Notes under the pieces: generated by a model
Seen by the model: the letters and a program-made list of their open reading frames with translations, nothing else
Database searches by the model: none
What the model was told of the DNA's origin: nothing
Source: Pseudomonas entomophila
GTDB lineage: Bacteria; Pseudomonadota; Gammaproteobacteria; Pseudomonadales; Pseudomonadaceae
Length of the DNA stretch: 64,000 nt
Assembly: GCF_018417595.1 (NCBI RefSeq)
Contig: NZ_CP070982.1
Span: 3,740,001 to 3,804,000 of the forward strand
Direction: 5' to 3'
Translations under genes and position numbers: made by a program
Shown here: piece after piece, positions 45,660-52,911 of the stretch
Layout: the number at the start of each line of letters is the position of its first letter
Position numbering within the stretch: position 1 is the first letter of the stretch

Positions 45660-47432
45660 ATGACCTCCAGACACCCCCTCCTGCGCGCCCTGGCCATCTA
45701 CCGCGAGATGCCCTGGCGCTTCGCCCTGGTCACCACCCTCTATATCGCCGGCAACCTGGCACTGGCCTGGCAGCAATGGTTGATCGGCCACGCAGTCGAC
45801 GATGTCGGCGCCGGTCGCGCCGTCACCCGCCTGGCCGATGGCAGCCTCGACGCCTCCCTGGCCTGGCACTGGCTGTGGGCACTGCTGGCCATCGCCCTGG
45901 CTCGCGGCCTCCTGCAATACGCCGCCGCCGTGCTGTCGCTGGTGCTCAGCCAGGCCCTGCTGACGCGCCTGCGCGAACGCATCCTCGAACAGGTCCAGGC
46001 CCTGCACCTGGGCTACCACTGGCGCCATGGCATGGGCGAGCTGGTCACCCGTACCACCCGTGACGCCGACAAGGTCCGCGATGCGCTGATCACCTTCTGG
46101 CGGCAGATCATCGAGACACCACTGGTGGTGCTGGCGGCGGTCGGCCTGCTGTGCTGGTACGACCTGCTGCTCGGCCTGGTGCCGTTGCTGCTGACGGGGG
46201 GCGGACTGGGGTTGTTCGTGCGCCAGACCGAGCGCCTGGTCACCCTCGACCGGGCCGTCGCCTCGGCCTATGACCAGGTGAGCCAGGACCTCTCGGAAGG
46301 CATCGGCGGGGTGCGGGTAATCAAGGCTTTTGGCCTGGAAGGCCCGCGTATCGCACGGTTCTCGGAACAGGTGACGGCGTTCAGCACTCACGCTCAAGCC
46401 GCCTTGGCCTACGCCAGTTCGCGAATCCCCCTGCCACAGGCGGTGGTCGCCCTGGGGCATGTGTGGATTCTGATCTACGGCGCCCATCAGGTGGCCGCCG
46501 GGCAACTGGGCATCGGCGAGCTGGTGACCTCGCTGCTGGTAGCCACCACGCTGGTGTTCCGTATCGAGGGCATCGGCCGGGTGATGCAGACCTTCGCCGA
46601 TGCCCGCGCCAGTGCCGAGCGCATCTGGCAACTGCTCGACGAACACCCCGCCATTCGCAGTGGCCGGGGCACCCTGCCGAAGGGACCACTGGGCCTGAAG
46701 CTGGAGCAGGTGCGCGTGGGCACGCCGGAGGCTGCGCACGACCTCTTGCAGGGCTGCTCGCTGCACCTGCGCCCCGGCGAGGTGGTGGCGCTGGTTGGCG
46801 CCACCGGCAGCGGCAAGAGCCTGCTGGCCAGCCTGTTGCCGCGCCTGGCCGAGGTGGACGGCGGCAGCGTGCGGGTCGGCTCCGACAGTACCGGCTGGCA
46901 TGATGTGCGCGACATCGACCTGAACGCCCTGCGCCGTCGGGTGCAGGTATTGCCGCAGGAGAGCTTCCTGTTCTCCGACTCGCTGGCCGCGAACTTGCGC
47001 CTGGCCGCGCCAGCGGCCAGCGATGGCGAGCTGCGCGAAGCCCTGCGCCTGGCCGCCGCCGAGGACGTGCTGGAGCGCCTGCCCCTGGGCCTGGACACGC
47101 CACTGGGCGACCGTGGCGCAAGCCTCTCCGGTGGCCAGCGCCAGCGCCTGTGCCTGGCCCGTGCCCTGCTCGGCGCGCCGGACATCCTGTGCCTGGACGA
47201 CGCCACCAGTGCCCTGGACGCCCACAACGAGCGCCGCGTGCTCGACAACCTGCGCCGCCAGCAGGGGCGTGCGCCGACCCTGCTGTTGATCACCAGCCGC
47301 CTGTCCACCCTGCTGCTGGCCGACCGCGTGCTGCTGCTCGAAGGCGGGCGCATCAGCGCCAGCGGTCGCCACGCCGAATTGACGGCGCACAACGCCCACT
47401 ACCGCGACCTGCTGGGGATCGAGCATGGCTGA
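45660..47432 (+). CDS. ABC exporter half-transporter (degenerate ATPase site)
   Basis: A 590-residue TMD-NBD protein with about six membrane helices in the first ~320 residues. The ATPase domain has Walker A GATGSGKSLL, signature LSGGQRQRLCLARAL and Walker B DILCLDDATSALDA. The catalytic Glu after Walker B is Asp, the mark of the degenerate site in heterodimeric exporters. The partner gene follows with an 8-bp overlap. The substrate is unknown; its place within the sulfur island may mean export of a desulfurised by-product, or may be chance. Confidence 0.92.
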   Translation: MTSRHPLLRALAIYREMPWRFALVTTLYIAGNLALAWQQWLIGHAVDDVGAGRAVTRLADGSLDASLAWHWLWALLAIALARGLLQYAAAVLSLVLSQALLTRLRERILEQVQALHLGYHWRHGMGELVTRTTRDADKVRDALITFWRQIIETPLVVLAAVGLLCWYDLLLGLVPLLLTGGGLGLFVRQTERLVTLDRAVASAYDQVSQDLSEGIGGVRVIKAFGLEGPRIARFSEQVTAFSTHAQAALAYASSRIPLPQAVVALGHVWILIYGAHQVAAGQLGIGELVTSLLVATTLVFRIEGIGRVMQTFADARASAERIWQLLDEHPAIRSGRGTLPKGPLGLKLEQVRVGTPEAAHDLLQGCSLHLRPGEVVALVGATGSGKSLLASLLPRLAEVDGGSVRVGSDSTGWHDVRDIDLNALRRRVQVLPQESFLFSDSLAANLRLAAPAASDGELREALRLAAAEDVLERLPLGLDTPLGDRGASLSGGQRQRLCLARALLGAPDILCLDDATSALDAHNERRVLDNLRRQQGRAPTLLLITSRLSTLLLADRVLLLEGGRISASGRHAELTAHNAHYRDLLGIEHG

Positions 47433-49239
47433 ACGCGATATCGACATCGAACAGCGCCTGGCGCGCCAGGCCCTCGATCGCGGCATGCTGCACCGCCTGC
47501 TGCCGTTGCTGCGGCCGATCCGCACGGCAATCCTTGGCGTGATCGGCCTGGAGTTGCTGCTGGTGCTCACTGTGTTCCTGCGGCCTTGGTTCGTCCGCGA
47601 GCTGATCGACCGTGGGCTGATCCAGGAAGCCGGCCACTGGCTGCTCGACGAGCGCCTGGTGCTGTGGCTCGGCCTGGGACTGGCCGCCAGCTGGTTGGGG
47701 CGCTTCCTGCTGGCCGGGGCTTCGCAATTCATCGCAGGCAACGCGGCGATCCGCGTGCTCGGCAGCCTGCGCGTGCAGGTGTTCGCCCATGTCCAGGGGC
47801 TATCGGTGAGCTACTTCGACCAGACCCGCGCCGGGCGCATCATCGCCCGCGCCGACCGCGACATCGACGCGCTGGAGCCATTGCTGGTGCAAGGCCCGCC
47901 AGAGCTGATCGGCGCCCTGCTGCGTTGTTGCCTGGCCGGGGTGATGCTGTGGCGCATCGAACCGAGCTTCTTCTACAGCCTGGCTGCCACCGTGCCGTTG
48001 CTGGTGCTGGCGACCTGGCGTTTCAAGCGCATCTCTCAACGCAGCTGGGCCAGGGTCGCCGAACAGCGCAGCCGCTTCACCGCGCACCTGGTCGAGAGCG
48101 TCAGCGGCGTGCGGCTGATCCAGCAGTGTGGCCGCGAAGCCGGCAACCAGGGCCGCTACCGGCGTTTGCTGGAGGACTTCAACCAGGCCCTGATCCGCGG
48201 CAGCCTGCGCACCGGCTGGTTCGCCCCGCTCACTGCGCTGCTGAGTACGGCGGGCATGGCCGTGCTGTTGCTGGTGGGCGCCTTTGGCCTGGCCGAGGGC
48301 CGGGTGAGCGTCGGCCAGATAGCCGAGAGTCTGTTCTACGTGTTCCTGTTCCTCGGGCCGCTGCAGGAGCTGTCGGACCTGTTCGAACGCTACGCCACCG
48401 GCAGCGCCTCGGCACAGCGTATCTTCCTGCTGCTCGACACCCGCGCCGAGGTGCTCGACCCCGATCAACCGCGAGCACTGGGCCGGGCCCAAGGCCATGT
48501 GAGCTTCGAGCAGGTCGGTTTCGCCTACACCGCCCGGCCGGTGATCGACGGGCTCGACCTGCACATCCGCGCAGGCGAGGTGCTGGCCATCGTCGGCCCC
48601 TCGGGGCATGGCAAGAGCACCCTGGTGCAATTGCTCACGCGCTTCTACGACGTGCAACGCGGTGCGGTGAAGCTCGACGGCATCGACCTGCGCCAACTGG
48701 CCCAGCGCGACCTGCGGCGCAACGTTGGCGTGGTGCTGCAGGACAACGTGCTGTTCAGCGGCAGCATCCTCGACAATCTGCGCCTGGCCCGGCCCGAGGC
48801 CGACGATGCCGTGCTGGAGGCCGCCGCCCGTGAGCTGGGCGCCGACGAGGTGCTGGAGCGCTTGCCAGAGCAATACCACACCGAAGTCGGCCCGCTGGGC
48901 AGCCACCTCAGCCATGGCCAGCGCCAGCTGGTGTGCCTGGTGCGCGCCTACCTGGCGGACCCAGCGGTGCTGGTGCTCGACGAAGCCACCTCGGCGGTCG
49001 ATGTGCACACCGAGCGCCGCATCCAGCGGGCGTTGCGGCGGCTGTGCCAGGGGCGCACGGCGATCATCATCGCCCACCGCCTGGCGACCATCCGCGATGC
49101 CGACCGGATCGCCGTGGTGCGCCACGGGCGGGTGGTGGAACTGGGACGGCATGCCGAACTGCTCGAGGCTGGAGGCGCGTATGCCGGACTGTACGACGCC
49201 TATCTGCGCAGCGCTGGTGAGGTGAACGCCGAAGCCTGA
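47425..49239 (+). CDS. ABC exporter half-transporter (partner subunit)
   Basis: A 604-residue TMD-NBD protein. Membrane domain ~30-330; ATPase with Walker A GPSGHGKSTL, signature LSHGQRQLVCLVRAYL (His replaces the first Gly of LSGGQ) and Walker B VLVLDEATSAVD with the catalytic Glu. Together with the upstream subunit this gives one canonical and one weakened nucleotide site, as in other bacterial heterodimeric exporters. Translation is coupled to the first subunit by an 8-bp overlap. Confidence 0.93.
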   Translation: MAERDIDIEQRLARQALDRGMLHRLLPLLRPIRTAILGVIGLELLLVLTVFLRPWFVRELIDRGLIQEAGHWLLDERLVLWLGLGLAASWLGRFLLAGASQFIAGNAAIRVLGSLRVQVFAHVQGLSVSYFDQTRAGRIIARADRDIDALEPLLVQGPPELIGALLRCCLAGVMLWRIEPSFFYSLAATVPLLVLATWRFKRISQRSWARVAEQRSRFTAHLVESVSGVRLIQQCGREAGNQGRYRRLLEDFNQALIRGSLRTGWFAPLTALLSTAGMAVLLLVGAFGLAEGRVSVGQIAESLFYVFLFLGPLQELSDLFERYATGSASAQRIFLLLDTRAEVLDPDQPRALGRAQGHVSFEQVGFAYTARPVIDGLDLHIRAGEVLAIVGPSGHGKSTLVQLLTRFYDVQRGAVKLDGIDLRQLAQRDLRRNVGVVLQDNVLFSGSILDNLRLARPEADDAVLEAAARELGADEVLERLPEQYHTEVGPLGSHLSHGQRQLVCLVRAYLADPAVLVLDEATSAVDVHTERRIQRALRRLCQGRTAIIIAHRLATIRDADRIAVVRHGRVVELGRHAELLEAGGAYAGLYDAYLRSAGEVNAEA

Positions 49240-49246
49240 CCCTGGC

Positions 49247-49426
49247 ATTCATCCGCGATGCGCCGCGCCTGCGGCGCTCGGTTCGACAGGCGCAAATGCC
49301 CTACCGGCAAACACCTTGCGAACCTCAAATATCCGAAATCCGGATAGGTGGTTTTCAGGTGCTCGGCGAAAGCGCGATGGTGCTCATGTGACCGAGCGCC
49401 GCCCGCGCGGCGCATCGCGGATGAAT
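49247..49426. repeat. long composite inverted repeat
   Basis: A 36-bp arm at 49247-49282 (starting ATTCATCCGCGATGCGCC) and its near-perfect complement at 49391-49426 (two differences in the centre) flank 108 bp. Each arm also contains an internal hairpin built on GCGCCGC/GCGGCGC. It resembles an alternative Pseudomonas REP family and fills much of the 361-bp gap (49240-49600), which holds no gene but carries a sigma-54 promoter at its right end. Confidence 0.88.
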
Positions 49427-49545
49427 CCGCTCCTACACAGGCCATGCTGCTGCTCATGCAATCGCTGCTGCCCGGCTGCTGCCACGGCAACACCCTGCCC
49501 TCGCCAACCACCACCATCCCCCGCGCCATCGGACTCGCGCCGCCA

Positions 49546-49561
49546 TGGCACAGCCGTTGCA
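49546..49561 (+). promoter_or_regulatory. sigma-54 promoter of the LLM/DszB-like (B, C) operon
   Basis: TGGCACA-GCCG-TTGCA: complete -24 and -12 elements, exact spacing. It lies 40 bp before the ATG at 49601. The best match in the window. Confidence 0.9.
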
Positions 49562-49600
49562 CCGCCCCCACCCTCGACAACCTCCCCTTCAGGAGCCCCC

Positions 49601-50749
49601 ATGACCACCGAATTCTTCTGGCGCCTGCCCCTGGGCACCGATGGCCCGCAGCTGTCCACCGACCGCCACAACCGCGGCAATCCACAGCACCGCCCCGGCC
49701 ACATCGCCCCAGGCCGCCTGCCCAACGGCGAGGCCGATGGTTTCACCTACATCGACTACATCGCCCAGGTGGCCAAGGCCGCCGAGCTGGCCGGCTTCGA
49801 AGGCGCGCTGCTGCCCACCGGCCCCGAACCCTGGATCGCCGCCGCGGCCCTGGCCCGCGAGACCCGGCGCATCCGCTTTCTGATCGCCTTCCAGGCCACC
49901 TGGACCCTGCCCGCCTATGCCGCGCAGCAAGCGGCGATCCTGCAGAACCTCAGCGGCGGGCGGCTGGACTGGAACATCATCACCGGGGGCAACCCTGCCA
50001 GCCAGCGCGCCAATGGCGACTTCCTCGAACACGACCTGCGCTACAAGCGCACCGGCGAATTCCTCGACGTGATCCAGGGCCTGTGGGCCAACGACACGTT
50101 CTCCTACGAAGGCGACATCTACCGCCTGGAGCACGGCAGCCTGCCGCCGGGCCTGCAGCACGAGCGCAAGCCTGGGGTGTACTTCTCCGGTTTCTCCGAC
50201 GCCGCGCTGGAGGTCGCCGCCCGCCACGCCGACGTCTACCTGAACTGGGCCGAGCCCATCGACAGGCTCAAGCCGCATATCGAGCGGGTGCGCGAGCTGG
50301 CCGACAAGCAAGGCCGCACGGTACGCTTCGGCTTGCGCGTGGACCTGTTCGCCCGCGAAACCGAAGAGCAGGCCTGGCGCGAACTGCGCCAGCAGTTCGA
50401 ACGCCTCGAAGGCAACAGCAGCGCCATCGCCAAGGGCTTCGCCAGCGGCTCCGACTCGGTGGGCGGCGCGCGCCAGGCGGCCTATCACCAGCACCTGCAG
50501 GACTTCGACGCGCTGAAGCTGGCCCGCAACCTGTGGGCCGGCTTCGCCAAGGCCAAGCCCGGCCCGACGGTGGGCCTGGTGGGCAGTCACGAGCACATCG
50601 CCGAGCGCCTGGCCGAGTACCGCGATGCTGGCTTCTCGACCTTCATCCTGGCGGCCAACCCGCACCTGGAGGAAGCCTTGCGCATCGGCCAGGAAGTGCT
50701 GCCGCTGGTGCAGCAGCCCGCCGCCGCGCCACTGAAGGCCAGCGCCTGA
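49601..50749 (+). CDS. LLM-class FMNH2-dependent monooxygenase (SsuD/DszA-type)
   Basis: A 382-residue TIM-barrel flavin monooxygenase related to the one at 40437: FFWRLPLGTDGPQL, TYIDYIAQVAKAAELAGFEGALLP, IRFLIAFQATWTLPAYAAQQAA, GGRLDWNIITGGNPAS, HDLRYKRTGEFLDVIQGLW, GSHEHIAERLAEYRDAGFSTFILAANPHLEEALR. By eye it contains no Cys and only the start Met, an extreme sulfur-sparing composition. The ATG follows AGGAG. It is 11 bp before the DszB-like (B) gene and probably produces the sulfinate or sulfite-releasing step. Confidence 0.94.
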   Translation: MTTEFFWRLPLGTDGPQLSTDRHNRGNPQHRPGHIAPGRLPNGEADGFTYIDYIAQVAKAAELAGFEGALLPTGPEPWIAAAALARETRRIRFLIAFQATWTLPAYAAQQAAILQNLSGGRLDWNIITGGNPASQRANGDFLEHDLRYKRTGEFLDVIQGLWANDTFSYEGDIYRLEHGSLPPGLQHERKPGVYFSGFSDAALEVAARHADVYLNWAEPIDRLKPHIERVRELADKQGRTVRFGLRVDLFARETEEQAWRELRQQFERLEGNSSAIAKGFASGSDSVGGARQAAYHQHLQDFDALKLARNLWAGFAKAKPGPTVGLVGSHEHIAERLAEYRDAGFSTFILAANPHLEEALRIGQEVLPLVQQPAAAPLKASA

Positions 50750-50760
50750 GGAGAACAACC

Positions 50761-51828
50761 ATGAGCCACCCCCTCGATACGCTCTGGTACACCCGCTGCC
50801 CGGTGCCCACCGGCCTGGGCATCGCCGTGCAGCAAGGCTGGTTGCAGCAAGACCTGGCCGCCCTCGGCACCCGCGTGCAGTCGCTGCGCGAAGCCGACGA
50901 GCAGGCCGTGCGCGAATCGCACTTCGACCACACGCTACGCAACTCGGTGCGCCACGGCGGCAGCATCCCGGCGATCTGGGCCCGCGCCCAAGGCCGCGAG
51001 ACCCGCGTGATCGGCCTGTCCTGGGCCGACGAGGCACAACTGATCCTGGCCCGCCCGGACAGCGCCATCCACACCGTGAAGGACCTCAAGGGCCGGCGCT
51101 TCGGCCTGCCCGACTGGGCCGCGGCGCAGATCGACTTCACCCGCGCCCAGGCCCTGCGCGGCCTGGAAAACGCGCTCAGGCTCGACGGCCTGCAAGTGGG
51201 CGACCTGCAACTGGTCAACTACCGCTACGACGGCACCTTCAGCGACCGCCCGGTACGTACTGTCGCCGGCACCCCGGTATCCACCACCCACAACGAAGGC
51301 CGCAACCTGGAACTGGCCGGCCTGCTGCGCGGCGAGGTGGACGCGATCTTCCTCAAGGGCGCCAGCGCCGTGCAGCTGGCCCACGCCTTCGGCCTGCGCA
51401 CCGTGATCGACACCGGCAGCCACCCCGACCCACTGATCCGCAGCAACAACGGCACCCCACGCACCCTGGCCGTGGACAACCACCTGCTCGAGCAGCACCC
51501 ACAGGTGGCCCGCGCCATCCTCGCCAGCGTGCTGCGCGCCGAGGACTGGGCGCACCAGCACCCGGACGAAACCCGCCGCTACCTGGCGCGCGAAACCAAC
51601 AGCAGCGAGTACTGGGTCGGCGTGGCCTACGGCAACGACGCCCACCTGCGCCTGCGCACCGCCCTGGACGAGCAGGCAATCGATGCCCTGCAGGACTTCG
51701 TGCACTTCCTCCAGCGCTGGCGCTTCATCCCCGCAAGTTTCGCCGTGCGCGACTGGATCGACCGGCAGCCGCTGGAGGCGCTGCTCGCCACGACAACCCC
51801 CATGGACAGGAAGCCCGTCGCCCTATGA
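50761..51828 (+). CDS. DszB-like desulfinase candidate (B)
   Basis: 355 residues, no signal peptide. The start DTLWYTRCPVPTGLG parallels DszB DTLTYSNCPVPNAL. Cys13 takes the place of catalytic Cys27, and His54-x9-Arg64 (SHFDHTLRNSVRHGG) takes the place of His60 and Arg70 with the same spacing and the following xGG. Cys13 is the only Cys, and Met occurs only at residue 1 and near the end. The remainder is the two-lobe SsuA-like fold (VKDLKGRRFGLPDW, GEVDAIFLKGASAVQLAHAFG, GSHPDPLIRSNNGTPRTL). It sits after the LLM gene and overlaps the next gene in ATGA. Confidence 0.87.
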   Translation: MSHPLDTLWYTRCPVPTGLGIAVQQGWLQQDLAALGTRVQSLREADEQAVRESHFDHTLRNSVRHGGSIPAIWARAQGRETRVIGLSWADEAQLILARPDSAIHTVKDLKGRRFGLPDWAAAQIDFTRAQALRGLENALRLDGLQVGDLQLVNYRYDGTFSDRPVRTVAGTPVSTTHNEGRNLELAGLLRGEVDAIFLKGASAVQLAHAFGLRTVIDTGSHPDPLIRSNNGTPRTLAVDNHLLEQHPQVARAILASVLRAEDWAHQHPDETRRYLARETNSSEYWVGVAYGNDAHLRLRTALDEQAIDALQDFVHFLQRWRFIPASFAVRDWIDRQPLEALLATTTPMDRKPVAL

Positions 51829-52883
51829 GCAAGCCCCTGGAAACCCTCTGGTACACCCACAGCCCGGTGCCCACCGGCCTCGGCATTGCCGTGCAGTCCG
51901 GGCGCCTGGCCCAGGCCTTCGCGCCGTTCGGCACGCGCATCCAGTCATTGCGCGAGTCCAGCGAACGTGAGGTACGCGAGGCCCACTACGACCACCACCT
52001 GCAGAACTCGGTGCGCCACGGCGGCAGCATCCCGGCGATCTGGGCCTACGCCAGCGGCGTCGAGACCCGGGTGCTGGGGCTGAGCTGGATCGACGAGGTG
52101 CAGCTGATCCTCACCACCGAAGAGAGCGGCGTGCGCGGCATCCGCGACCTGAAGAACCGCCGCTTCGGCCTGCCCAAGTGGGCCAACGTGCAGATCGACT
52201 TCACCCGCGCCCAGGCCCTGCGCGGCCTGGAAAACGCGCTCAAGCTCGAAGGGCTGAACGTGGCTGATGTTGAGCTGGTGGACTACCCCTACGGCGGCAC
52301 CTACAGCGACGAGCCCAAGCAGCACCTGTACGGCTCGGAAGTGGCCTTGGACACCCGCCGCGTGAGCCGGCGCAACAACGAGTTGATCGGCCTGCTGCGC
52401 GGCGACATCGACGCGATCTTCCTCAAGGGGGCCCACGCGGTGCAGCTGGCCCACGAGTTCGGCCTGCGCGTGGTGGTCGACACCGGCAGCCACCCCGACC
52501 CGCTGATCCGCAGCAACAACGGCACCCCACGCACGTTGACGGTGGACACCCACTTGCTGCACGAGCATTTCGACGCCAGCCGTATTTTGGTCGATACCGT
52601 GCTGCGCACCGAGCAGTGGGCCTGGGCCAACCCCGAGGAGACCCGGCGCTTTCTTGCCCGCGAACTGAACACCAGCGAGTACTGGGTGGCGGCGGCCTAT
52701 GGCGAGGACGCCCACCGGCGCTTGCGCACGGCGCTGGATAGCCGGTCGATCGCGGCGTTGCAGGACTTCAGCGAGTTTCTCCATCGCTGGGGGTTCATTC
52801 CACGGCGCATCGATGTGCGCGAATGGATCGACTCGAGCGTGCTGGAGCAGGTGATCGGGTCGACATCGCGCTTGGCGGTTTGA
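51825..52883 (+). CDS. DszB-like protein (C) with Ser in place of the catalytic Cys
   Basis: A 352-residue tandem paralogue of the preceding protein, with about the same length and long identical stretches (FTRAQALRGLENAL, TGSHPDPLIRSNNGTPRTL). The active-site segment reads THSPVPTGLG, so Cys13 is Ser (codon AGC). His54 and Arg64 (AHYDHHLQNSVRHGG) are kept. By eye it has no Cys and no Met after the start. It may be an inactive binding partner, a serine variant with a different reaction, or a true solute-binding protein. No signal peptide is seen. Translationally coupled by a 4-bp overlap. Confidence 0.87.
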   Translation: MSKPLETLWYTHSPVPTGLGIAVQSGRLAQAFAPFGTRIQSLRESSEREVREAHYDHHLQNSVRHGGSIPAIWAYASGVETRVLGLSWIDEVQLILTTEESGVRGIRDLKNRRFGLPKWANVQIDFTRAQALRGLENALKLEGLNVADVELVDYPYGGTYSDEPKQHLYGSEVALDTRRVSRRNNELIGLLRGDIDAIFLKGAHAVQLAHEFGLRVVVDTGSHPDPLIRSNNGTPRTLTVDTHLLHEHFDASRILVDTVLRTEQWAWANPEETRRFLARELNTSEYWVAAAYGEDAHRRLRTALDSRSIAALQDFSEFLHRWGFIPRRIDVREWIDSSVLEQVIGSTSRLAV

Positions 52884-52911
52884 ACGCGGCACTGGGCAAG
52901 CCGGCCACTGC

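Noticed and set aside
45516..47741. 741-residue open frame antisense to the ABC exporter
   Set aside because: Low-complexity Gln/His/Ala-rich shadow crossing a REP pair; the sense gene has all ABC motifs.
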